64,000 bases of DNA from Acidobacteriota bacterium (GTDB taxonomy: Bacteria; Acidobacteriota; Terriglobia; Terriglobales; Acidobacteriaceae): positions 141,315 through 205,314 of the forward strand of contig JAJYUB010000001.1 of the NCBI GenBank assembly GCA_021792795.1, written 5' to 3'. Below are positions 1-8,097 of the stretch, piece by piece. A program made the translations under genes and the position numbers. Position 1 is the stretch's first letter. Each line of letters begins with the position of its first letter. Below the pieces are notes generated by a model. The model saw nothing but the letters and a program-made list of their open reading frames with translations. It made no database searches and was not told the DNA's origin.

Positions 1-706
1 TTCTTAGCACATATATCTGGTCCACTTTATATTTCTTAAGATTTATGTCTTCGGTAAGTTTTAGCCATTCCATCACGACAATATAGATCGCGTTCGGAGT
101 TCGAATCTTTATCTGCTCCGCCGCGTTCGACGATCCCTCCAACATCGTTTTATCCAGATATGTCTTGCACTCAATGGCGACAGCGGGAAGTTGAATGTGT
201 TCTTGCTCATGTTTTTCTGAGCCAGTGCAGTGAATGTCGACAGTTACATTGGCGCCGATAACAAAATCGTGGTCTTTTTTCTCGATTCGCGCGTGGGGCG
301 CCAATACCATTTCCGAGTAAGACGGCGGCGCGAAGAAGATATCTTTGAATGTCGCAGCTTTTCCAACTGTGGCGGCTCCACTCACGTCCTTAACCAAATC
401 GCGAAATAGGTAGAAGATAAATTCTTCAAGGACCGATGAATGAAGGTTGGAGCGTGAGTCAAACGCCTCGGCATATTTCTGACTATCGATAAAGTCCTTG
501 TATGCAGAAAGAAGACTCACCCGCTTAATGAGGATAGATTCGTCCTCAGCAGATTTCTGGCGAGTTGGCCCAACTAAGGAAAGGTTCGCGTCTTTCCATT
601 TATCGTATTCAACGCGAATTTCCTGCAAGTACTTCCTGCACTTGGAGTTGGTGTATTTTTGCTGATGGTTCTCTTTCTGAAGCAGATTCTGGCCATGTAC
701 GAACAC
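1..706 (-). CDS. Bpu10I-like type II restriction endonuclease (partial, 3' end beyond window)
   Basis: An open frame runs from about position 706 off the left edge (235 codons visible). The translation contains HGQNLLQKENHQQKY near the start, then VAIECKTYLDKTMLEG followed by IYIVVMEWL and VDQIYVLRK, a pattern I recognise from the Bpu10I endonuclease family (PF09549). The IECK stretch with the preceding VDIH would be the PD-(D/E)XK nuclease core. It would cut double-stranded DNA protected by the methyltransferase encoded just upstream. There is no ATG near the start. GTG at 706-704, about 11 bases after a GGGAG sequence, is my choice; TTG at 715-713 is the alternative. The start overlaps the methyltransferase 3' end by about 98 bp in another frame. 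Base composition is clearly more A+T-rich than the genes to the right. Family assignment is from memory of motifs, so moderate confidence. Confidence 0.62.
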   Translation of the reverse strand, partial: MFVHGQNLLQKENHQQKYTNSKCRKYLQEIRVEYDKWKDANLSLVGPTRQKSAEDESILIKRVSLLSAYKDFIDSQKYAEAFDSRSNLHSSVLEEFIFYLFRDLVKDVSGAATVGKAATFKDIFFAPPSYSEMVLAPHARIEKKDHDFVIGANVTVDIHCTGSEKHEQEHIQLPAVAIECKTYLDKTMLEGSSNAAEQIKIRTPNAIYIVVMEWLKLTEDINLKKYKVDQIYVLR

Positions 707-1919
707 TGGTGTCAAGACTCCCTTCAATTTGGCTCAGTAGATGAGTCGCCAACGCCTTCGCCAGAAGGGGAGGCACGGCATTCCCGATCTGGTTATATTG
801 ACAAAGAAACTTCTCATCCCAACGTTCTTCTCGGGCGAGCAGCTTATGGCTAACGACAGTAGGCTTTCCCTTAAAAACATACCAATCCGGGAAAGACTGT
901 AACCGTGCACCTTCGCGTGGGGTGAAGTTCCGATTGGCAAAGGGATGTACAAAGTTTGCGTAAAAGGCGGCAGGGATAGTGTGGCATGGGCGATCCGGGT
1001 GCATTCTACGATTGTTTTGATCGTAGACCTTTCCCGAGATGGTGCCGTTCCCGTTTCTGGCAAAAGGCTTTAGATGAGCCGGGACGTCCGTGCCTGATTC
1101 TCCGCACTTCATCGTTGAGAATCGTTCCACTATTCTCTTTGAATGCTTCATTGCTTTGTGATTGAAAAGGATCGTAGACCCTTGTCTCAGTTGGGTTTGA
1201 TATTCGTTTTGAGATGGCCCAGGGTATTCCATTTCCTCTGAGCCTTGGCCTGCGGCAAGACTCGGCAGGTCCGAAATTGCTTCCCAAAGCGTCGGCGTTC
1301 TGAGAGATGCTGAAAAAAGATTTGCAGATGAATCAGATGAATGTGTGGGCGCTGGAAAACTACTCAGCAGAACCAATTTCGAAGCAACAATGAACAGCCG
1401 TTTTCGTATTTGAGGAATGCCAAAGTCGACAGCTTCAAGGATCGAGAATTCAACGCTATAGCCAAGATGCTGGAGTTCTCTACAAATGATCTCGATTACC
1501 GCTTCCCCGGAGGCGGTTTTCGCCTTGATGAGGTTTGGCACGTTCTCCAAAATGAGCAACTCCGGGGAAAGCAGGGCGCCAAGACGAATGAACTCCTCAA
1601 ATAGAGAGTTCCTCGGGTCGTCGGGGTCACCAGAATGCTGGCGACATACAGAGAATCCTTGACATGGAGGCCCTCCCACAATGATAAAGGGCCTTGGATC
1701 ACCAAACGTTTGCAGTATCTCTGAGTCAGATAGCCGTTCGATGTCCGTCACTAATACCTTCGCTTCCGGATGGTTGAACGCAAAGGTTTCTGACGCCCAT
1801 GCATCGCGCTCTATGGCCCCCAAAATTGAGCAGCCAGCCAGCTGGAATCCTAAGCTGAACCCTCCAGCTCCAGCGAATGCGTCCAGGACGAGGGGCCGTC
1901 TTGCCTTTTGCATCTGCAC
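609..1919 (-). CDS. DNA (cytosine-5-)-methyltransferase of a type II R-M system
   Basis: A 436-residue C5-cytosine methyltransferase of the Dcm class, which transfers a methyl group from S-adenosylmethionine to C5 of cytosine in a specific site. Motif I (LDAFAGAGGFSLGF) starts at about residue 12. The catalytic Pro-Cys motif GGPPCQGFSV has its nucleophile at Cys86. Motif VI ENVPNL starts at residue 125, motif VIII QIRKRLFIV lies at 170-178, and motif X QIGNAVPPLLAKAL is near the C-terminus. The region between motifs VIII and IX would set specificity. The gene lies directly upstream of, and overlaps, the Bpu10I-like nuclease, so the pair is a restriction-modification unit. ATG codons at 1919 and 1913 are both possible starts. 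A GATAAT hexamer on this strand at 1933-1928 could be the -10 box. Asymmetric-site systems such as Bpu10I normally need two methyltransferases; only one is in view. Confidence 0.93.
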   Translation of the reverse strand: MQMQKARRPLVLDAFAGAGGFSLGFQLAGCSILGAIERDAWASETFAFNHPEAKVLVTDIERLSDSEILQTFGDPRPFIIVGGPPCQGFSVCRQHSGDPDDPRNSLFEEFIRLGALLSPELLILENVPNLIKAKTASGEAVIEIICRELQHLGYSVEFSILEAVDFGIPQIRKRLFIVASKLVLLSSFPAPTHSSDSSANLFSASLRTPTLWEAISDLPSLAAGQGSEEMEYPGPSQNEYQTQLRQGSTILFNHKAMKHSKRIVERFSTMKCGESGTDVPAHLKPFARNGNGTISGKVYDQNNRRMHPDRPCHTIPAAFYANFVHPFANRNFTPREGARLQSFPDWYVFKGKPTVVSHKLLAREERWDEKFLCQYNQIGNAVPPLLAKALATHLLSQIEGSLDTSVRTWPESASEREPSAKIHQLQVQEVLAGNSR

Positions 1920-2104
1920 ACCTTTGTATTATCGATTCTAGATGAATATACGTTTATCATGCCTGCCGTCTGTTCAGTGGGCTTTATCTCGTACAAGCAC
2001 GCCGTCGATCCGTAGACCATCACACCATTCCTGAATTGGAATCGATTTGCCCCTTAAACTCCCGTACTCTATTCTGAGCAGGCTTCCGCTTCTTGCCCTC
2101 ACCT

Positions 2105-3832
2105 ATGACTGCGAACAGTCCTCAACCGCCGAACGATCCGTTGCCGAATGTGCTTCCGTCCGCCATGGACACGGGCAGCGAACGTTTTCATTCGAACGCT
2201 GCCGCCATGCGCAGCCTGCTGGCAGAATTTGAAGCCGAGCAGGCGATCATCCGCCAGGGAGGCGGCGCAAAGGCCATCGAAGCGCAACACAAGAAAGACC
2301 GCCTTACGGTGCGCGAGCGACTCGATCTGCTGCTGGATCCTGGCGCCGAGTTTTACGAGCTGAGCATCTACGCCGCGCACGGCATGTATGAAGACTATGG
2401 CGGCGCGCCGGCGGCTGGCACAGTTACAGGCGTGGGTCGCGTCGCAGGACGACTGGTCATGATCGTCGCCAACGATGCAACGGTGAAGGCCGGCGCATTT
2501 TTCCCCATGACGGCGAAGAAGGTGCTGCGCGCCCAACGCATCGCGATGGAGAATCATATTCCCACGCTGTACCTGGTCGACTCTTCCGGCGTGTTTCTGC
2601 CGCTGCAAGAAGATGTCTTTCCAGATCAGGACGATTTTGGACGCGTCTTTCGCAACAACGCCGTCATGTCGGCGCGCGGCATTCCGCAGATGACCGCCAT
2701 CATGGGCATGTGCGTTGCCGGCGGCGCGTATCTGCCGGTGATGACCGACCACGTATTGATGACGGAAGGCAGCGGATTGTTTCTCGCCGGGCCCGCGCTG
2801 GTGCAGGCGGCGATCGGCCAGAAAGTTTCCGCGGAGGAGCTGGGCGGCGCAACCATGCACGCGGAAATCTCCGGTACCGTCGACTTTAAAGAACCGAACG
2901 ATCCCCTCTGCATTGCGCGAATGCGTTCTCTGGTTTCTCGGTTTGGGCATCGTTTGGGCGCGCCGTTCGATCGCGTTGCCTATGACGACGCGACGGACGC
3001 CCCAAAATATTCCGCGGAAGATTTGCTCGGCATTCTCAACCCCGACCCCGCAGCCGCTACGCACAGCTACGATATGCGCGCCGTCATCGCTCGAATCGTG
3101 GATGGCTCGCGCTTCGACGAGTACAAGCCGGATTACGGCCAGACGCTGCTGTGCGGGTATGCGCGCATCGGGGGCTTTGCCGTGGGCATCGTCGCGAACC
3201 AAAAGATGCATCGAATGCAGACCAGCCAGACCGGCGACAAGCGCATGGAGTTTGGCGGAGTCATTTATTCCGAGTCCGCCGACAAGGCGGCGCGTTTCGT
3301 CATGGATTGCAATCAGAATTTAATCCCGCTGATTTTCCTCCACGACGTCAACGGATTTATGGTGGGCCGCGATGCGGAATGGAGCGGTATCATCCGTTCT
3401 GGCGCGAAGATGGTCTCCGCCGTCGCGAACAGCGTGACGCCGAAAATTTCCGTCATTGTCGGCGGCTCGTTTGGAGCGGGGAATTACGCGATGTGCGGCA
3501 AGGCATACGATCCGCGATTTATCTTTGCGTGGCCCACGGCAAAGTATGCCGTGATGAGCGGCGCCTCCGCTGCGAGCACGTTGGTGGAAATTAGAATTAG
3601 GCAACTGGAACGCGGCGGCCACAAACTCAGCGACGCGGAAAAGAAGACGCTGTTCGACTCGACCAAAGCAGCTTACGATGAGCAGACCGATCCGCGCTAC
3701 GCGGCCGCGCGTTTATGGGTGGACGCGATCATCGACCCCAGAAAGACCCGCGACGTGCTGCGGATGGCGCTGGAAGCGGTCGCGCTCAATCCGGACGTCC
3801 CGCGGTTCAATCCGGGTATCCTGCAGACTTAA
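2105..3832 (+). CDS. Acyl-CoA carboxylase carboxyltransferase (beta) subunit, methylcrotonyl-CoA type
   Basis: About 575 residues of a biotin-dependent acyl-CoA carboxylase carboxyltransferase. This subunit moves the carboxyl group from carboxybiotin to an acyl-CoA. The N-terminal crotonase-fold half carries KDRLTVRERLDLLLDPG and YGGAPAAGTVTGVGRV, and the middle has CVAGGAYLPVMTDHVLMTEG. The C-terminal half has GGSFGAGNYAMCGKAYDPRF. The GGAYLPVMTD-type segment and the HMG-CoA lyase gene 23 bp downstream argue for methylcrotonyl-CoA carboxylase of leucine breakdown rather than propionyl-CoA carboxylase, but substrate is inferred from context. The biotin-carrying alpha subunit is not in the window. 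ATG at 2105 is preferred over an upstream TTG at 2093; an in-frame ATG at 2165 is also possible. Confidence 0.88.
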   Translation: MTANSPQPPNDPLPNVLPSAMDTGSERFHSNAAAMRSLLAEFEAEQAIIRQGGGAKAIEAQHKKDRLTVRERLDLLLDPGAEFYELSIYAAHGMYEDYGGAPAAGTVTGVGRVAGRLVMIVANDATVKAGAFFPMTAKKVLRAQRIAMENHIPTLYLVDSSGVFLPLQEDVFPDQDDFGRVFRNNAVMSARGIPQMTAIMGMCVAGGAYLPVMTDHVLMTEGSGLFLAGPALVQAAIGQKVSAEELGGATMHAEISGTVDFKEPNDPLCIARMRSLVSRFGHRLGAPFDRVAYDDATDAPKYSAEDLLGILNPDPAAATHSYDMRAVIARIVDGSRFDEYKPDYGQTLLCGYARIGGFAVGIVANQKMHRMQTSQTGDKRMEFGGVIYSESADKAARFVMDCNQNLIPLIFLHDVNGFMVGRDAEWSGIIRSGAKMVSAVANSVTPKISVIVGGSFGAGNYAMCGKAYDPRFIFAWPTAKYAVMSGASAASTLVEIRIRQLERGGHKLSDAEKKTLFDSTKAAYDEQTDPRYAAARLWVDAIIDPRKTRDVLRMALEAVALNPDVPRFNPGILQT

Positions 3833-3855
3833 TCGACAGACGAAATGAACGACGA

Positions 3856-4731
3856 ATGATCGGCGACGAAATCAAAATCATCGAATGCCCGCGCGATGCC
3901 TGGCAGGGATTGCCGAAACTTGTTCCCGCCGAGTTGAAGGCAGCGTACCTGCGCGATTTGATTGCCGCCGGGTTCCAACACATCGATGCTGTGTCTTTTG
4001 TATCGCCAAAAGCCGTGCCGCAGATGGCGGACTCGGAGCAGGTGCTGCGCCTGTTGCAGGCCCCGGAAGAGGTGGACATTATCGGCATCGTGGTCAATGA
4101 AAAAGGGGCCGAGCGTGCCATTGCGACCGAATCCGTGCGTACCCTCGGCTTCCCGTATTCCATTTCTCCAGGGTTCCTGGAGCGCAATCAACATCAGACG
4201 CCGGAAGAATCTCTCGACGCGCTCGACGGCATCGCGGAACAGGCATATCAGGCCGGTCTGGACCTGGTTGTTTATCTCTCGATGGCTTTCGGCAATCCCT
4301 ACGGCGATGCGTGGAGCCTCGATGAAGTGGTCGAGGCCTGCGGTCTGCTGACGGAGATGGGGGTCGAACAGATTTCTCTGGCCGATACGATCGGCGTGGC
4401 CGGTCCGGAGCAGATAGCGGCGCTGGTCTCGGCGGTGCTCGCGACCGACGACCGGGTGGAGTTTGGGGTGCATCTGCATGCCCGTCCCGATAGGGTTGAG
4501 GAGAAAGTTCTGGCGGCGTATCACGCCGGTTGCCGCCGATTCGACATGGCCATGGGCGGCCTGGGAGGATGCCCCTTCGCGCAGGACTCGCTGGTCGGCA
4601 ACATCGCCACGGAGCAGGCGCTCTCCGCACTTCGCAGTGCGGGCGCCAAGCTGCCGGAGTTGGCCCAGCCGGCAGACCTGCTGGCGCGAACTCGACAGAT
4701 TGCGGCTGAGTTTGGGCCGCCATTGCAGTAG
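3856..4731 (+). CDS. Hydroxymethylglutaryl-CoA lyase
   Basis: A 291-residue DRE-TIM metallolyase that splits HMG-CoA into acetoacetate and acetyl-CoA, the last step of leucine degradation. The N-terminal CPRDAWQGLP supplies the catalytic Arg13 and metal ligand Asp14, and SFVSPKAVPQMAD lies at 47-59. VHLHARPD supplies the metal-binding His206 and His208. GLGGCPFA at 235-242 includes Cys239, equivalent to the catalytic cysteine of HMG-CoA lyase; this last motif separates the family from isopropylmalate synthases. Length is close to the usual 300. The start ATG follows the carboxylase stop by 23 bp, so the two are probably co-transcribed; the ribosome-binding site is weak. Confidence 0.9.
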   Translation: MIGDEIKIIECPRDAWQGLPKLVPAELKAAYLRDLIAAGFQHIDAVSFVSPKAVPQMADSEQVLRLLQAPEEVDIIGIVVNEKGAERAIATESVRTLGFPYSISPGFLERNQHQTPEESLDALDGIAEQAYQAGLDLVVYLSMAFGNPYGDAWSLDEVVEACGLLTEMGVEQISLADTIGVAGPEQIAALVSAVLATDDRVEFGVHLHARPDRVEEKVLAAYHAGCRRFDMAMGGLGGCPFAQDSLVGNIATEQALSALRSAGAKLPELAQPADLLARTRQIAAEFGPPLQ

Positions 4732-4759
4732 GGCCGCGCAACCCAGGCGGTGGAGTTAC

Positions 4760-4777
4760 ATCGTAATACGATATAAT
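4760..4777 (+). promoter_or_regulatory. MarR operator palindrome overlapping a TATAAT -10 box (leaderless start)
   Basis: ATCGTA (4760-4765), a central A, and TACGAT (4767-4772) form a perfect 13-bp inverted repeat. Its last T is also the first base of a consensus TATAAT -10 box (4772-4777). The next ATG, which starts the MarR gene, begins six bases after the -10 box, so transcription would begin at or next to the A of the ATG and the mRNA would be leaderless. The -35 region is poor. A site in this position would let MarR repress its own promoter. The palindrome and -10 box are seen directly; the regulation is inferred. Confidence 0.6.
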
Positions 4778-4783
4778 CCATGC

Positions 4784-5254
4784 ATGACCCACGCAGGCGC
4801 AAAGCAGGACCCGAATCAGCCTCTCCATCGGGCATTGGCGGAATTCCGGCGTCAGTTGCGCGGGTTCCTTTTGGCCAGTGAAAATGCGGCCAACGAAGCG
4901 GGCCTGCATCCGCAACAGCACCAGCTTCTACTGGCGGTCGCGGGGGTGCCCGCCGGTATTTCTCCTTCCATCGCCTATGCGGCCGAAGCCCTTGGACTGA
5001 AGCACAATACGGTCGTGGAACTGGTCGATCGCTGCGAAAAAGAAGGTCTGCTCATGCGCGCAACCGATCCAGAAGATCGTCGCCGGGTTTGCCTGCGAAC
5101 GACGGCCCGCGGCCAAAGAGTGCTTGGCCGACTTTCGCAGGTCCATTTGCGGGAACTGAATCTGCAAGGGCCGCTCCTGATCCAGGCACTGCAAAACGTT
5201 GTGAATGCCAAAAGTCGCGGCGTGCCGTACCGCAACCGGAAAAGAAATGGATAA
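4784..5254 (+). CDS. MarR-family transcriptional regulator
   Basis: A 156-residue winged-helix regulator. ALGLKHNTVVELVDRCEKEG is the recognition-helix segment and DPEDRRRVCLRTTARGQRVL the wing followed by the dimer helix, both typical of MarR. The final roughly 25 residues are rich in Arg and Asn and diverge from the family. The gene ends inside the start of the ClC channel gene (8-bp overlap), so the two are translationally coupled and the channel is the likely target along with the regulator itself. A palindrome sits inside its promoter and the start appears leaderless. The signal sensed is unknown. Confidence 0.87.
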   Translation: MTHAGAKQDPNQPLHRALAEFRRQLRGFLLASENAANEAGLHPQQHQLLLAVAGVPAGISPSIAYAAEALGLKHNTVVELVDRCEKEGLLMRATDPEDRRRVCLRTTARGQRVLGRLSQVHLRELNLQGPLLIQALQNVVNAKSRGVPYRNRKRNG

Positions 5255-6692
5255 GAAAATTGCGATGGCCGAAGCGACGCCGACCAGGCCCAACGCAAGA
5301 TTCAAGTCTCGGCTGATTGAGCATCCGCTGCTGCGCAAGCACTTTCCCTTGGTCGCGGAAGACCTGGCCGCTACCTATACGCGCGATCTGCATAAGTGGC
5401 TTATTATCGCGCCGATCATCGGCATTGCCACGGGACTTGCCGTTACCGCAGTTGCTCTCATCATTCTGAAGGAACTGTGGCCGCCGGTGTTGCATCTTTT
5501 TTTACGGCGATCGTGGACGATTCTTCCGGTGATGACGGCGGCATTCGCGGTCACCGGACTCATCATGCAATTTCTGACGCCCGATCCGGACGAGCATTCG
5601 ACGGAAGAAATTATTCGTTCGTATCACGAGCACCAGGGCGACATCGATGTCCGGTCATTTTTTCCGAAACTCCTGGCGGCCATCACGACGGTTGGATTCG
5701 GCGGCAGCGCAGCTCTTGAGGGGCCCAGTATTTACGGGGGCGGAGCGATCGGGTCGTGGCTGTGGAGCAAGTTGCAGCGCGTCGGATTGGAACCGCGCGA
5801 CCGGCGAATTATGCTGATCAGCGGCGCCGCGGCCGGAATGGCAGCGGTATTTCGCGCGCCGATGACTGGACTTGTCTTTGCGCTGGAAATGCCGTACAAG
5901 GACGACCTGGCGCATGAGGCGCTGCTGCCTTCGCTGATCGCGTCGGTGGTTTCCTATGTGACGCTGGCATTTTTTCTGGGCGCCGCTCCACTGTTCAACT
6001 TCGCCAGCGCCACTTCGTTCACGGGCCGCGATCTTTTGTGGTGCGCCCTGCTCGGCGTTCTCATCGGCCTGGTCGCCATGGCCTTTACGATCACGTTCCG
6101 CCGCGCACGCGTGTTTATGGTCCACTGGGGCATTCCCCATTGGCAGAAGCTGACGATAGGCGGCTTTTTCGCCGGAGTGTGCGGCCTTGGATTTTTGTCG
6201 CTGTATCACGGAGCGCTGGTCCCGCTCGGCCCAAATTATGAAGCAGTCGGAGAGATTCTCGGCCATCACCACAGTTCGCTGGAGCTGGTTGTTTTCGGAG
6301 TACTCAAACTGGCCGCAACTTTGTTCACGCTTGCCAGCGGCGGCGTCAGTGCCATGTTCGTGCCGCTGTTTCTGACCGGGGGCAGTTTCGGCGCCGCATT
6401 CGCGCAGTCGATTGTCCATTCCAGTTCTGTTGAACTGTATGCGGCGGTGGGGATGGCGGCGTTCATTGCAGCCGGATATAAGACGCCGCTGGCCGCCGTT
6501 GTGTTTGTCGCGGAAGCCACGGGCGGTCATGCCTTCATTGTCCCCGCTTTGATTGGCGCCGCCGTCGCCTATGCCGTTTCCGGCGAGGCATCCGCATCCG
6601 GCGATCAGCGTCTGCATGAAGGCACTCGTTCGCTGCCAACAGAGGTCGGCGACCTTCCGCAGGTTGCTTCGCCTGAAAAAGCCGGACCATAG
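5247..6692 (+). CDS. ClC-family chloride channel / Cl-/H+ antiporter
   Basis: A 481-residue polytopic membrane protein of the ClC family. The anion-selectivity signature appears as GGSAALEGPSIYGGG, with Glu158 in the place of the gating glutamate that makes antiporter-type ClCs couple Cl- to H+. Other family signatures are SGAAAGMAAVFRAPMTGLVF and the pore segment GGVSAMFVPLFLTGGSFG. No C-terminal CBS pair is present, as is common in bacterial members. ATG at 5247 (MDKKIAMAEA) overlaps the MarR stop by 8 bp and is preferred to an in-frame ATG at 5205, which would lie deeper within marR. Likely role: acid or osmotic ion homeostasis, under MarR control. Confidence 0.9.
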   Translation: MDKKIAMAEATPTRPNARFKSRLIEHPLLRKHFPLVAEDLAATYTRDLHKWLIIAPIIGIATGLAVTAVALIILKELWPPVLHLFLRRSWTILPVMTAAFAVTGLIMQFLTPDPDEHSTEEIIRSYHEHQGDIDVRSFFPKLLAAITTVGFGGSAALEGPSIYGGGAIGSWLWSKLQRVGLEPRDRRIMLISGAAAGMAAVFRAPMTGLVFALEMPYKDDLAHEALLPSLIASVVSYVTLAFFLGAAPLFNFASATSFTGRDLLWCALLGVLIGLVAMAFTITFRRARVFMVHWGIPHWQKLTIGGFFAGVCGLGFLSLYHGALVPLGPNYEAVGEILGHHHSSLELVVFGVLKLAATLFTLASGGVSAMFVPLFLTGGSFGAAFAQSIVHSSSVELYAAVGMAAFIAAGYKTPLAAVVFVAEATGGHAFIVPALIGAAVAYAVSGEASASGDQRLHEGTRSLPTEVGDLPQVASPEKAGP

Positions 6693-6792
6693 AGCGACCG
6701 CCAACCCAAAAAGTTTCCTGGCCCGACATAAGTGACTTGCGTCATTCCATCCTCTACTATGGATTTGCGCGCGTTTCGCTGCAGGAGCCAGG

Positions 6793-7602
6793 ATGCCTTA
6801 TCAAACGCTGTACATCGCGGAGACGGAGGACATCGTCACCGTCACGTTCAATCGCTCCGAGCGCCGCAATGCGCTTACTCCGCAGATGATCGATGAGTTG
6901 ATCGCGACCCTTGAAAGCCTGACGGACCGAAATTGCGGCGTCTTGATCCTGACCGGCCGAGGGCCCGCTTTTTGCGCCGGACTCGACCTGGAGCATCTGC
7001 AGTCCCTCATCGGCAAAACGCTGCCACAGCACAATGCAGACGCGGAACGCATGGCGCATCTGCTTCGCCGTCTGTATGACCTGCCGCTTCCCACTATCGC
7101 CGCCGTCAACGGGCACGCCATTGCCGGAGGCATGGGACTGGCGACGGTGTGCGACTTCACGCTGGCGGTACCGGAGGCGAAGTTTGGATATACAGAGGCG
7201 CGCATCGGTTTCATTCCGGCGATCGTCGCCTCGTTCCTGACCTTGCAGGTGGGCGAAAAGCAAGCGAGGGACTTGCTTTTGACGGCGCGGCTGATCACAG
7301 CGGAAGAGGCGCGCCAGATGGGCCTGGTGAATGAAGTTGTGCGTGATTCCGGCCTGATGGAGCGTGCCATGCGCCTGGCGCATCAACTGCTGAAAAACAG
7401 CCCCGACTCCATGCGCGCCACCAAGCAATTGCTTTCCGCCCACGTCAAAGAGCGGCTGGATCGTCAGTTGCAGGCGGCTGTCGAAATGAATGCAAATGCG
7501 CGCAGCACGGAGGATTTTCGCGAGGGAGTGTCCGCATTTCTCGAGCGCCGCACGCCCATTTGGCCCTCCCGCAAACGCAGCAAAACCCCTGTCCACGTTT
7601 GA
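6793..7602 (+). CDS. Enoyl-CoA hydratase/isomerase family protein
   Basis: A 269-residue crotonase-fold enzyme. The oxyanion-hole motif NGHAIAGGMGLA covers 106-117. TEARIGFIP supplies Glu135, equivalent to the first catalytic glutamate of enoyl-CoA hydratase. The second catalytic glutamate appears to be Asp160 in GEKQARDLLL, by an alignment from memory. Placed near the methylcrotonyl-type carboxylase and HMG-CoA lyase, methylglutaconyl-CoA hydratase of leucine degradation is a reasonable guess, but the Asp substitution and the ClC gene in between leave the substrate open. The gene is followed 12 bp later by a thioesterase and probably co-transcribed with it. Confidence 0.88.
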   Translation: MPYQTLYIAETEDIVTVTFNRSERRNALTPQMIDELIATLESLTDRNCGVLILTGRGPAFCAGLDLEHLQSLIGKTLPQHNADAERMAHLLRRLYDLPLPTIAAVNGHAIAGGMGLATVCDFTLAVPEAKFGYTEARIGFIPAIVASFLTLQVGEKQARDLLLTARLITAEEARQMGLVNEVVRDSGLMERAMRLAHQLLKNSPDSMRATKQLLSAHVKERLDRQLQAAVEMNANARSTEDFREGVSAFLERRTPIWPSRKRSKTPVHV

Positions 7603-7614
7603 GGAGATTCACGC

Positions 7615-8046
7615 GTGAACGAATTGCCTTCCAATGGGAATCAAGTGATCGGTGAGGTCCGCCTGCGCGTGCGGTATGCGGAAACCGACCAGATGGGCGT
7701 CGTCTACTACTCGAATTTTCTGGTCTGGTTTGAGATTGGGCGCGTGGAATTGCTGCGCAAGCTCGGCTTCGATTACAAGACCATGGAAATTGAGGACGAC
7801 TGCTTTATTCCGGTGGTCGAGGCCAATTGCCGTTACAAATCTCCTGCTCGCTACGACGACGAACTGATCGTTGAAACTCGCGTGACCGGCGTGCGCGGCG
7901 CAGTCCTGAAGTTTCGCTATCGCATTACGCGCATCAGCGATCGGCAATTGCTGGCAGAAGGCGAGACCACGCACGTCGTCACCGATCGCACGATGACAAA
8001 GCGCGCGCTGCCGGAAAAATATGTCCAGGCGCTGAAGGGCGCATGA
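7615..8046 (+). CDS. Acyl-CoA thioesterase, YbgC/4-hydroxybenzoyl-CoA thioesterase family
   Basis: A 143-residue single hot-dog domain thioesterase that hydrolyses acyl-CoA thioesters. The family signature RYAETDQMGVVYYSNFLVWF is at 20-39; Asp25 corresponds to the catalytic aspartate of the 4-hydroxybenzoyl-CoA thioesterase/YbgC type. The start is GTG at 7615, placed by a good GAGGAG ribosome-binding site 7 bases ahead; no ATG serves. It lies just after the enoyl-CoA hydratase gene, so it may recycle CoA from the same acyl intermediates. Confidence 0.88.
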   Translation: MNELPSNGNQVIGEVRLRVRYAETDQMGVVYYSNFLVWFEIGRVELLRKLGFDYKTMEIEDDCFIPVVEANCRYKSPARYDDELIVETRVTGVRGAVLKFRYRITRISDRQLLAEGETTHVVTDRTMTKRALPEKYVQALKGA

Positions 8047-8097
8047 ACCATGGTTCAACTTCGCCCGCTGACTTCTCGAATCAGCAGACGGACCGGC

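Noticed and set aside
2099..3211. Minus-strand frame opposite the acyl-CoA carboxylase gene
   Set aside because: Composition is typical antisense (His, Arg, Ala rich); the plus-strand product is certain.
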